Assembly (NCBI GenBank): GCA_025359845.1
Contig: JANYDT010000201.1
Location: 1 to 42,335, forward strand
Reading direction: 5' to 3'
From: Acidimicrobiia bacterium
Lineage (GTDB): Bacteria > Actinomycetota > Acidimicrobiia > Acidimicrobiales > JANYDT01
Length of the DNA stretch: 42,335 bases
Shown in pieces: positions 23,906-32,274 of the stretch (its first letter is position 1; each line of letters opens with the position of its first letter). Below the pieces are notes generated by a model. The model was not told where the DNA came from and ran no database searches. It was given only the letters and a program-made list of their open reading frames with translations. A program made the position numbers and the translations under genes.

Positions 23906-25993
23906 ATGGAAACGATTGACGTAACCGCCTATGTCGTGACGGACGACTTTTTCGGTCAGGCGTACATCGACGCCGACGAGGAGCGCGACGAGCCTGAACC
24001 ACACCGGTACATGCACGGCGGCTTCCGCGACACCGATACGCGATTCTCCTTCTGCTCCCCCAGGGCCGAGCGCTACCAGGGCCGGCTGTACCAGCCGCTC
24101 GAGGGTGCGAACGCAGGTCACGAGCACGTGAACTCCGGTCCCCTCGGACTGGTCACGGGCGGGCTCGAAATGGCCTTTCGCCTGGGCGGGTACACCGTCG
24201 AATCGAACATGGGCCACAAAGGCGACGTAATGGACCCCAAGGCCGGTCCGGACCCCACGATCTACGGCTTTCGCGCCGCAGCCGAGTGCGCGAGGTTCTC
24301 CAAGCACGTTGCCGCCCAGGTCTACGGCGCGCCGCCGCAGTACTCGTATGTATTCGGTGGCAGTGGCGGGGCCCGGCGTTCGCCGCAGTGCTTGCAATAC
24401 GCGCCCGGTGTCTGGGACGCAGCCCTTCCGTTCATGGGCGATGCCATGGTGAGCGAGCACGGCGACTTCTCGTTGCTCAAAGGTGGGGGCTCGAACTTCA
24501 CCGCCATGTTCAACGTCCAACGGCTGCTCGGGGCGAAAATAGCGGACGTAGTCGACGCTTTGGCGCCCGGTGGCAGCGATGATCCGTTCGCCGGGCTCGA
24601 CACGCATCAGCGGGAGGAACTCAACAACCTCTACCGGCTCGGGTACCCCCGCGGCGATGAGTTCATGATTGCGCAACCGATGGGCCAGATTTGGCTGTGG
24701 GCCTCCATCGCCGACAGCTTGCAGGCCCAAGGCCCGGAATACTTTGAGGCGTTCTGGACCAAGCCGGGCTATGTCGGCCACGATCAGCCCAGCGCCGTGC
24801 AGAACGACCTAATCGATGTCGCGGCCACGGTGGTACGCACGCTGACGGCCAAGGATCTACTCGACGACCCGTCGGTCGGTGGACCGGAGTTCGACCAGAT
24901 TCGCAGCCTCGCGTCGATCTTCGCCGGCATGCAAGACATGTGGGACATGCCGATGGCGATCGAACTCAACCACATCCCCAGTGGCCATCGCATGGGCGCC
25001 GGAATCCGGATTACGAGCGGCGAGGCGGCGGGCCGGCAGCTGTATTGCCTCAACGGTGTTGGAAACGTGTTCTTGTGCGATGGCGGGGGCGAGGCCAGCA
25101 ACCGTCGGTTCCGCGGCGTGGTGGCGGGCGACACGGTGCGCTTCGACAACCGCCCGTTCCTCGCCTACTGCTACTACTACTACTACTACTACCGTCACCA
25201 TGTGATCCCCTTTACCGAGTGGGAATTTCTGACCCTCGACGGGCAGCCGATCTACCCGCAGCACCCACTGGCCGAGATGTCGCCGTTCATGGGAGTGCAC
25301 TATTCGGGGAAGTTCGAGGGCAAGCTCATGTGGGTCCACCACACCCACGACGCGTCGCTGTGGCCCCCGCAGGGTCTTGGCTACAAGGGCGCGGTCGAGC
25401 GGGTGTACGGCGTGGAGGGAGCGAAGGAAAAGTTCCGGATTCGATGGACCGCAAACGCCGAGCACGTGCCGCCGTTCATGGCGGCGTCGCAGCCGGGCCG
25501 GGCCAACAACACTTGGTTGATCAACTACCAGCCGGTCATCGAGCAGTGTCTGGTCGACCTTGCCGCGTGGGTCGAGCAGGGTATGGAACCGGCGGGCTCG
25601 GCCTTCGAATACCGCGATGGCAAGATCACCCTCCCGGCGACCGCGGCCGACCGTGGTGGCATCCAGGCGGTTGTCACGGCTACCGCCAACGGCGCCGCTC
25701 GGGTGGAGGTCAGGGCGGGCGAGCAGGTCACCCTGGCGATGCAGGCTGAGTTGCCGCCGGGCGCGGGCACCATCATTGGGGTGAGTTGGGACTTCGACGG
25801 CTCGGGCACGTATCCCGAGAGTTCAAAGGTCGATGGCACCGCAAGCAAGGTCGAGTTGTCGGTCACGCACCGCTTCAACGAGCCGGGCACGTACTTCGCA
25901 ACCGTTCTCGTCGAGTCGCACCGCGAAGGAGACGTCAACGCGACGGCTCGACGGATTCCGAACCTGGCCGCGGCCCGCGTCGTCGTGAGCTGA
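23906..25993 (+). CDS. PKD-domain hydrolase, paralogue 2 (intact)
   Basis: A 695-residue protein, paralogous to the gene at 20156 along its whole length. YVFGGSGGARRSPQCLQYAP is the nucleophile elbow (near residue 150) and NAEHVPPFM supplies a likely catalytic histidine. A PKD-like domain (IGVSWDFDGSGTYP...THRFNEPGTYFATVLV) ends the protein. No signal peptide or membrane helix, so it is probably cytoplasmic. A run of seven TAC codons inside the gene gives a tyrosine tract not shared with paralogue 1. The tannase-like hydrolase class is inferred; the true substrate (lactone, ester or other) is unknown. Regulated by operator-promoter 2. Confidence 0.75.
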   Translation: METIDVTAYVVTDDFFGQAYIDADEERDEPEPHRYMHGGFRDTDTRFSFCSPRAERYQGRLYQPLEGANAGHEHVNSGPLGLVTGGLEMAFRLGGYTVESNMGHKGDVMDPKAGPDPTIYGFRAAAECARFSKHVAAQVYGAPPQYSYVFGGSGGARRSPQCLQYAPGVWDAALPFMGDAMVSEHGDFSLLKGGGSNFTAMFNVQRLLGAKIADVVDALAPGGSDDPFAGLDTHQREELNNLYRLGYPRGDEFMIAQPMGQIWLWASIADSLQAQGPEYFEAFWTKPGYVGHDQPSAVQNDLIDVAATVVRTLTAKDLLDDPSVGGPEFDQIRSLASIFAGMQDMWDMPMAIELNHIPSGHRMGAGIRITSGEAAGRQLYCLNGVGNVFLCDGGGEASNRRFRGVVAGDTVRFDNRPFLAYCYYYYYYYRHHVIPFTEWEFLTLDGQPIYPQHPLAEMSPFMGVHYSGKFEGKLMWVHHTHDASLWPPQGLGYKGAVERVYGVEGAKEKFRIRWTANAEHVPPFMAASQPGRANNTWLINYQPVIEQCLVDLAAWVEQGMEPAGSAFEYRDGKITLPATAADRGGIQAVVTATANGAARVEVRAGEQVTLAMQAELPPGAGTIIGVSWDFDGSGTYPESSKVDGTASKVELSVTHRFNEPGTYFATVLVESHREGDVNATARRIPNLAAARVVVS
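25172..25192 (+). repeat. (TAC)7 microsatellite inside a coding region
   Basis: Seven exact TAC units encode a tyrosine run just after LAYC. At the matching place paralogue 1 has YWA, so four residues were added. The unit of three keeps the frame. Confidence 0.9.
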
Positions 25994-26092
25994 CTCTCGT
26001 GGTCCCCCAGGCTCCACTAAGCCTCGAGACCCAGTGCCGTCGAGTGGCCGGCGTCATGGGGTCCCACAATTGGGGGGTGGCGAGCCCGTAAC

Positions 26093-26782
26093 ATGCGCGT
26101 CGTGCCCTCCTTGACCACGCCATCGAAGCGCGCTCCCCGTCGGGAGCCACCCAGCCCGAAGAAGGCTCGGGCCCCTGAAATCCCCGCCAGCAACGGACAG
26201 GTCGACGGGGCTGGCCTCTCGGAGGCCGAGATAGTGCGCGCCGCTCGGGAGATCATCGCCGAGGTCGGCGTGCAGGGGCTCACGATGCGCAGGCTCTCGA
26301 ACGATCTCGGCGTCGCCCTCGGCGCGACGTACCACCACATCGCCACGAAACACGACCTCCTACTGTTGGTAGGGCGCAACCTCTATAGCGAAGTCAGTGT
26401 TTTCGTCGAAGGCGGCACCTGGGACGCAAAACTGAAGTCGTTGATGATGAACCAATCCGCCATCATCGGACGGTACCCGGGCATGGGCAACTTCCTGATG
26501 ACGCATGTCGACGAACTCGTGCCCAGCGACCTCAACAAGACGGTGCGCGAAATCCTGGTCGAGGTCGGATTCAGTGAACGCGAGATGACGGCGCTCATGG
26601 GGGCGCTGTTCTTTTACGTGACCGGAATGAGCGCAGGCGGGTTGGCGGCCGCGACGGCCAAGGTGTTCCGAGGTCGCAACATGCTGGCCTTGTTCGAGGA
26701 TGGCCTGGACATGCTCATCACCGGGGCCCGGGTTCGTATGGAAGTCGACCGCAAGGCGAAGCGCCGCGCCGCCCGCCCCTGA
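26093..26782 (+). CDS. TetR-family transcriptional regulator
   Basis: A 229-residue regulator. After a 40-residue Pro/Lys/Arg-rich leader, EIVRAAREIIAEVGVQGLTMRRLSNDLGVALGATYHHIATKHDLLLLVGRNL is the classic TetR helix-turn-helix (about residues 43-95). The all-helical C-terminus is the ligand-binding part. It is the only regulator inside the 20-33 kb cluster and so the best candidate to bind the TNAAC-N3-GTTGA sites. None of these sites lies upstream of the gene itself. The stop codon abuts the convergent DinB-like stop with no gap. The start is uncertain: GTG 26102 is also possible. Confidence 0.88.
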   Translation: MRVVPSLTTPSKRAPRREPPSPKKARAPEIPASNGQVDGAGLSEAEIVRAAREIIAEVGVQGLTMRRLSNDLGVALGATYHHIATKHDLLLLVGRNLYSEVSVFVEGGTWDAKLKSLMMNQSAIIGRYPGMGNFLMTHVDELVPSDLNKTVREILVEVGFSEREMTALMGALFFYVTGMSAGGLAAATAKVFRGRNMLALFEDGLDMLITGARVRMEVDRKAKRRAARP

Positions 26783-27355
26783 CTAACCGAGGCTGGCGCG
26801 ATCGGCAAGGCCCTGAATGGCCCAGCCCCAATGCTGGCGGTCGTGGCCGGCGAGGGTGGCCAGCTGTTCGCCGACGCTCTGGCGAACCGTCGGTCCCCTC
26901 GCTATGACGGTGTTGGCCAGTTGGTCCTCGTTGATCGACGCCAGGAGCGAGAACATCTGCGCGTAACTCTCCTCGCCCATGGCCACGATTTCGTCGAAGC
27001 TCTTATCGTGATGCTCGGCCCACATCTCGTGGGTACGCCCGTGCACGACCGGTAGCAAGTCGTCCATGTTCTTCAAAGCGGCCAAAGTGTCGACGTCGCC
27101 CACTGCGATACGGTCAGGGATCGACAGACTCGCCACGTCGATATCGCCGAATACGAAGTGCCGGATGATCATGCCAACCACCCTCGCGATGTGGAGGCTG
27201 TGGGCCAGATGATCTTTGGGGGTCCACCATGTCGAAGGGTCGTACGCGTCTCTTGTCGCGGGAGCGTTGAGCACGGCGGCGGGCAGCGAAGAGTATGCCT
27301 CCAACTGCCAGATCCTGGCTCGATGCAGGTCAATTTCGATCTTGACGCGTTCCAT
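26783..27355 (-). CDS. DinB/ClbS-like (mycothiol-isomerase-type fold) protein
   Basis: A 190-residue protein of the DinB-like four-helix family. The pattern TPKDHLAHSLHIARVVGM, HGRTHEMWAEHHDKSFDEIVAM and QLATLAGHDRQHWGWAI contains the spaced histidines (H in DHLAH, late H in GHDRQH) that usually bind a metal in this fold. Family members are thiol-dependent transferases or unknown. ATG 27355 is chosen because GAGGAG lies at the right distance. The gene is driven by operator-promoter 4, so it belongs to the local regulon. Confidence 0.7.
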   Translation of the reverse strand: MERVKIEIDLHRARIWQLEAYSSLPAAVLNAPATRDAYDPSTWWTPKDHLAHSLHIARVVGMIIRHFVFGDIDVASLSIPDRIAVGDVDTLAALKNMDDLLPVVHGRTHEMWAEHHDKSFDEIVAMGEESYAQMFSLLASINEDQLANTVIARGPTVRQSVGEQLATLAGHDRQHWGWAIQGLADRASLG

Positions 27356-27399
27356 GTTGCTCCTCTTGCCATTGAGTTGTGATTCGGCCCGAGCGTCCG

Positions 27400-27437
27400 A
27401 ATCTAGTGCCATGGACGGTCCTGGTCAACAGCGTTGA
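27400..27437 (-). promoter_or_regulatory. Operator-promoter 4, minus strand
   Basis: On the minus strand TCAAC-GCT-GTTGA (27437-27425), a perfect inverted repeat, overlaps TTGACC (27428-27423). A 17-nt spacer and TAGATT (27405-27400) follow. It drives the DinB-like gene with an untranslated leader of about 35-40 nt. The solute-binding protein gene starts divergently 54 bp away. Confidence 0.7.
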
Positions 27438-27490
27438 GCTTACAGGCCCGTAGTCAACACGAACAGCGCGTGAGCTGTTAGAAATTGGCC

Positions 27491-28574
27491 GTGAGCGCCC
27501 AAGCAGAATCCATCAAGATCGGTGTGCTGCTCGACATCGTGAGCGGGCCCGACAGCAGCCCCCTCTTGTCGGCCGTACGGGCGTGCGAGCTTCGGTTCGA
27601 AGAGGCGCTCCAGTCGGGGGAACTCGACCGGCCCGTGCAGCTGATCGTCCGTTTTGGCCAACGGCCTGCCGTCGGACACCGCCGAAGCCGTCACGTTCGC
27701 GTACGAGGCGCTGGTAGCCGAACGCGTAATCGGAATCGTGGGTCCTGGTGTCACCGACAACTGCCTTGTGACCCAGCCGTTGGCGGAGCGCCACGCCGTG
27801 CCCACCTTGAACTTCCCCGGCACTGAGCACAGCCGGGGGGTCTACGGCTTTCAGTTCCAGCTGGGTTCCCTTTCCGACGAAGGACCGATGATTGTGGCCG
27901 AACTGGTCAACCGCGGCCACGCGTCGGTCGCCGTGATCCGTGACCAGAGCGCGATCGGCGCCGAGTACTTCGACTACTTCGACCAGGCCTGCCAGCGGTT
28001 CGGGCTCGCCATCGTCTCCGATCAGCGCGTCTCACCGGTCGCCACCGACTTGTCGGCCGCGGTCGCGGCGGTCAAGGCGAGCGCAGCCCCGGCGCTCGTC
28101 TACCTGGGGCTCGGGCTGGTGGTCGCCCCGTTGGCTGCGGCGTTGGCCGCCGCCCATTGGACGCCACCGCGTTTCATCAATACCGCCTTTCTGCACGGCT
28201 ACATGAACCCCGACGCGTTGGCGGCCCTCGAAGGCTGGGTCGGCGTCGACATGGTCGATCCCAACAACGCCGTCTCCCAGGCTTTCCTCGACCGCTTCGA
28301 AAAGCGCTACGGCGAACGCCCGAACGACCCGCTCCACACCTGTTTCTACGACATGGCCACAATGACCGTCGAGGGCTTGCGGTGGGCGCCGGTCCTGACC
28401 TCCGACGGCTTTCGTCGGGGACTGGAACGGGCCCACCAGATCCCGTCCGCCTGCGGGGGCGCCGGGACAGTAATGGGCTTTTCGCCTTGGGATCGCGCCG
28501 CGTACAAGGGACCCGATTGGCTCCTGTTCCAAACTGTGCGAGACGGGCGCTACCAGCCGTTCGCTAAGGCGTAA
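27491..28574 (+). pseudogene. ABC-transporter substrate-binding protein (branched-chain amino acid type), frameshifted
   Basis: The N-terminal part (SAQAESIKIGVLLDIVSGPD... to VQLIVR) and the rest (ANGLPSDTAEAVTFAYEALVAERVIGIVGPGVTDN... to the stop at 28574) are in different frames. One extra T in the TTTT run at 27652-27655 explains this: with three T the reading is VRLANGLPSD. The protein is of the LivJ/periplasmic-binding type I fold, about 360 residues. No clear signal peptide, as in other cytoplasmic-looking members of this actinobacterial group. No permease or ATPase genes lie nearby. Start GTG 27491 or TTG 27485. Confidence 0.72.
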
Positions 28575-28629
28575 GGGTCTGCCCAGTAATAAGTGGCGAG
28601 TCCTGGTCGAGCCGAACTAATGCTACCGA

Positions 28630-29478
28630 CTACGGCTTGCGCCAGTCGGGGTAAAGGCCGCGCTCAAGGACGAGCGCCTGGGCGCTGATGTTGGAGTGCT
28701 GCAGGGCGTCCGCCTCGGGACTGTCGACCAGCCAGGCCACCGCCGCGCCCACCGCCGCCGGTGGCGCAGCGGCCGACGCATCGAAGCCCGTGGCCGCGAG
28801 GTCGAGCGAGTTGCGCTCGGTCAACACAAAACCGGGGTCGACGTTGAACGCCCGTATCCCTTGATGGCCATGTTCGACGAGAATGCTGCCCACGATGGAA
28901 TGCCCAGCCGACTTCCCGAGCCGGTAACCGAGCCCTGCCCCGCCGTGGCCGGGCGGATTGGCGGGGTACCAGTCGTAGCCGGCGCCCGAAGAAATGGTCA
29001 CGATCGTGCCGCCACCCCTCTCCAACATGGCAGGGAGGACGAGCTGGACGATCCGGATGGCCGACACCGCGTGCGCCTGAAGAAACTTCATGTATTCGTC
29101 GATGGGCGTGTCGAGGATCGTGTCCATTAGGCCAGGGCCGATGTGGCGCCCATTGTTGATGAGCACGTCCACGCCTCCCCAGCGGTCGATCACCGTTGCC
29201 AATGCGGATTCGACCGAGGGGAGATCGGTCAGATCCATGCGCAGTTGAAGCGAACGTCGACCTTCGGCCTCCACCAGAGCGGCCGTCTCCTCGAGGCTGC
29301 CGGGCAACGCCCGAGAATCCTGTCGGTGGATGGTCACCGAGTGTTCGGGAGTGGGATCGTCCTTGCTTACGGTTCGGGCCGCAATGGCGACGTCGTAGCC
29401 CGCCTTGGCGAGTGCAACCGCGATTGTTTTGCCTATACCTCGGCTCGCGCCCGTGACCAGTGCTGTCTTCTGCGGCAT
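28630..29478 (-). CDS. Short-chain dehydrogenase/reductase
   Basis: A 282-residue SDR. TGASRGIGKTIAVALAKAG (residues 8-26) is the NAD(P)-binding motif, LINNGRH stands in for the usual NNAG, and the serine and YRLGKSAG give the Ser-Tyr-x-x-x-Lys catalytic residues. It oxidises or reduces an alcohol/ketone and in this cluster would fit a sterol- or alcohol-dehydrogenase step. ATG 29478 by homology. It is divergent from the amidohydrolase remnant, and the palindrome and operator in 29516-29560 lie between them. Confidence 0.88.
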   Translation of the reverse strand: MPQKTALVTGASRGIGKTIAVALAKAGYDVAIAARTVSKDDPTPEHSVTIHRQDSRALPGSLEETAALVEAEGRRSLQLRMDLTDLPSVESALATVIDRWGGVDVLINNGRHIGPGLMDTILDTPIDEYMKFLQAHAVSAIRIVQLVLPAMLERGGGTIVTISSGAGYDWYPANPPGHGGAGLGYRLGKSAGHSIVGSILVEHGHQGIRAFNVDPGFVLTERNSLDLAATGFDASAAAPPAAVGAAVAWLVDSPEADALQHSNISAQALVLERGLYPDWRKP

Positions 29479-29515
29479 GTACTTCTCTTTTCTCGGCGTG
29501 CAACTCGGTCGGAGA

Positions 29516-29546
29516 CACGAACCGTACCCTCGGTTCACGAACCGTA
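29516..29546. promoter_or_regulatory. Direct repeat and palindrome between the SDR and operator 3
   Basis: CACGAACCGTA occurs twice at 29516-29526 and 29536-29546, with a 20-bp period (about two helical turns). The perfect palindrome CGGTTC-AC-GAACCG lies at 29531-29544. This compound site may bind a second regulator acting on the SDR gene. Confidence 0.5.
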
Positions 29547-29584
29547 TGAACGCTGTTGACCGGAGGTCGGTCGAAGCATACGCT
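29547..29584 (+). promoter_or_regulatory. Operator-promoter 3
   Basis: TGAAC-GCT-GTTGA (29547-29559) overlaps TTGACC (29556-29561). A 17-nt spacer and TACGCT (29579-29584) follow. The ATG of the amidohydrolase remnant at 29591 lies 7 nt after the -10 box, which suggests a leaderless transcript. Confidence 0.7.
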
Positions 29585-29590
29585 GCAGTC

Positions 29591-29772
29591 ATGGACAACG
29601 TCATCATCGTGTCGAGTGACGGTCACGCCACCCCGCCAGTGTTCGCCGTGCGCGGCTATCTCGACCCCGAGTACCGCATCTGCGTTCGGCTGACCCGGTG
29701 TACGAAGAGGAGATCGACGCCATGCTGGGCCCCGATCTGGCCGGGCTCACAACCACCGCCATCCGTCAGTAA
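29591..29772 (+). pseudogene. Amidohydrolase-like remnant
   Basis: MDNVIIVSSDGHATPP resembles the start of amidohydrolase-2-type enzymes (metal-binding DxH in SDGH), followed by GYLDPEYR. After a frameshift near 29680 a second frame reads ADPVYEEEIDAMLGPDLAG and ends in TAA at 29770. Only about 60 codons remain against roughly 350-400 in such enzymes, so the middle and end are lost. It still has a well-formed promoter. Confidence 0.55.
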
Positions 29773-29789
29773 ACGTTGACAAGTGCGAG

Positions 29790-31056
29790 TCACCCTCTTG
29801 TCGATTCAAGACGTTGCTCAGCCTCGCGCCCGTCCAGCCCTTTGCGGATAACGTCGATTGTGCCGGTCAGGGCGAAGGCGGCGACGGCTACCAAGATGGC
29901 AGCGCCACACAGCCAAATCGTGAACGGGGCGCCCAGGACAGTGGCGACCGCTCCGCCGAGTAGAGAGTTGACGGTGAACAACCCGATGCTGACCACACCA
30001 TAGAGGCCCATCATGCGACCGCGGTATTCGTCGGCGCTCGTCGCCAGCAACAGCATCGTCGCCACCGTGGTCATCGTCATTATGCGGAATCCGAACACTC
30101 CCATACCGGCCACCGACAGCGACACGGATCGCGAGAGCCCAACTATCACCAGGGCCACGCCCGTCCCGGCCGCCGCCAAAAAAAAGAGCAGTCGTGCGTC
30201 TTCGATTGTTGGTCAATGTCGTCGTGAGCAACGCCGCCGCGACGAACCCGAATCCGGGCCCCGATGACAGGAGCCCGTAGGTGCCGGCGTTGCCGTGGAG
30301 CACGTCCTTCGCCATGATCGACATGAGGCCGGCGTGCATCATCAACAGCGTCACGGCCGCCACCAGAGTCATGATTCGCATCGCGGCGCGGTTGGCCCGA
30401 AGGTAGGTGATGCCGGAGCGGAGTCCTTCCCAGTATCCCGACTTACTCGGAGGATTCCGCTTCGGTCGGGTCTTGACCGCCACGCACGCAATGGCCACCC
30501 CGAGAAAGCTGATGGCGTTGATGTGGAAGCCCCAGGCGACGCCCCAGGCGGAGATGATGACGCCCCCGATGGTCGGTCCGACGACGCGGGTTGAGTTGCT
30601 CAGACCGGCGTTGAGCGCGATGGCGGAATGGAGATCCTGCGGCGGTACGAGCGCGGGAATGAAGGCGTTGGCGGCCGGTTGCGTGAAGGCTTGCGCGGCG
30701 CCTCCGGCAATGACGAGTGCGACGAGACTGGCAACGGCGATGTGGTGGAGTTGGATCAACAATCCCAGCGTCAAGGCGGGGGCGATCATCGCGATGTTGC
30801 CCCAGAGCACGATCTTTCGACGGTCGATGCGGTCGGCGATCACGCCGGTGATAGGCGAGAGCACGAGGTAGGGGAACCACTGGGCGGCGAACACGAACGC
30901 AATGAGCAGCGTGTTGTCGGTCAGCTCGCGCGCCACCCATCCCATCGCCACGTACTGCACCCACGTGCCCATCTGCGACACCATGTTGCCGCCGGCGATG
31001 AGTCGAAAATCGCGGACCCGCAACGCATGCAGCGCTCCGCCGGTGCGTTTCGTCAT
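29790..31056 (-). pseudogene. MFS transporter, frameshifted at an eight-T run
   Basis: A major facilitator superfamily exporter of the MFS_3/enterobactin-exporter-like type, about 420 residues if repaired. The N-terminal part MTKRTGGALHALRVRDFRLIAGGNMVSQMGTWVQYVAMGW and GVIADRIDRRK is in one frame. From a T8 run (A8 at 30178-30185) the second half (LAAAGTGVALVIVGLSRS...EYRGRMMGLYGVVS) is in another. Seven T would restore the frame. The ATG overlaps the stop codon of the upstream gene by ATGA. Long T/A runs are prone to polymerase slippage, so some full-length protein might still be made. Confidence 0.75.
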
Positions 31057-32142
31057 CGTGCACCGGGCCCGGCTTCGACGATCTGGAGCACGCGTACCAA
31101 GAATGCGAGACTACGCCCCGCACTGCTCAAGGCTCGCCTACGCGTTACCCGTGACCGCAAACAACCAGCGGCCGCCGAGGCGTGGGGCGTCGCGTTGTAG
31201 CCATCGTCACGCGCCGCTCGGAGCGTGGCCTTGAAGTCGCGCCAACGTCGCGGACTCCAGGTATCTTGGTCTTCGCCCCAACATTCTTCGCCGTTCAGCA
31301 CGAAGCGGGTCAAGCTGTTGATGACGACCATGCTCGGGTAAGCGGTGATGAAGAGGCGGCTCACGGTCTCGCCTTCGACCTGAAGACTTCGACCCAGTTC
31401 GTCGGTGCCGTCGATGCGGACGTGAGCCACGCGGCCCAGCGCATCGCGATCGACCTCGCGTCGCCCCGAGACCATCTTCGCCCATGTTCCCTCGTGCATG
31501 TAATAACCGGTGAATATGTTGTCGGGCCCTCCCTTCTTTTGCGCGGAAACGGCGAGGAACGCATTGGTGGACGAGGTCGCGCCATAGACGTAGGCAACGC
31601 GCGGTTGTCGATTGTCGCGACGAGGACCCCAGGCACGATCGCGCTGCGCCATACAGTCGACGGCCACCTCCTCGCCGAGCAGCTTCATGCGACCGGTGAC
31701 GTGACCGGGTTGGTCGAGATGTCCGCCTCGGGAAAACAGATCCGACTCGCCCCCGACATGAGCGGCTGCATCAGCGCCTCGTAGCGCAGGTCCAACTCCA
31801 GCTCGTCGCTTCGGAACCCGAACTCGAAGACCCGGTTGGGCTCGATGGCGCGCAGGTACATGCCGTTGGGCAGCTGCGCATCGCGGAGGTCGAGGCCTTT
31901 TTCGATCGGGAGATGCCACTGCATGTCGTAGATCGGACATTCCCAAGGGACATCGGCGGTGTGGTCGTAGATCGAAATACCGCCGAACTGCACGCCGACA
32001 TTGGGCCGAAAGACCGGATAGAAGTTTCCGAACAGCTTGCGCTCTGGCACCATCCAGCTCATCCACACGGTTCGGTCCACCAGGCCTCGTTCGGATCGAC
32101 ACGGTGAAAGGTGTCGTCTTCGGTCGTCAGTCCTCAGTTCAT
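31053..32142 (-). pseudogene. Unknown-family actinobacterial protein, at least two frameshifts
   Basis: Three successive frames contribute: MN-stop-GLTTEDDTFHRVDPNEAWWTE (from ATG 32142), then TVWMSWMVPERKLFGNFYPVFRPNVGVQFGGI and WHLPIEKGLDLRDAQLPNGMYLRAIEP, then GHLDQPGHVTGRMKLLGEEVAVDCMAQRDRAWGPR and later INSLTRFVLNGEECWGE. I recognise it as an uncharacterised family often seen near sterol or aromatic degradation genes, but I am unsure of the domain name (DUF7064/7065-like is my best guess). A -10 box TACAGT (32155-32150) lies 7 nt before ATG 32142. Breaks are near 32078 and 31720-31770. Confidence 0.6.
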
Positions 32143-32274
32143 GGGGCGGACTGTACCGGCCCATTCCTCAGCCGGATCACCGGCCGCGAACTGGGCCATC
32201 ACGGCGCCATCGACGGACTCTCGCTGACTGGGGTAGGGTCCGCGCTCGTCCAGTCCGACGACAAAAGGAACGAC

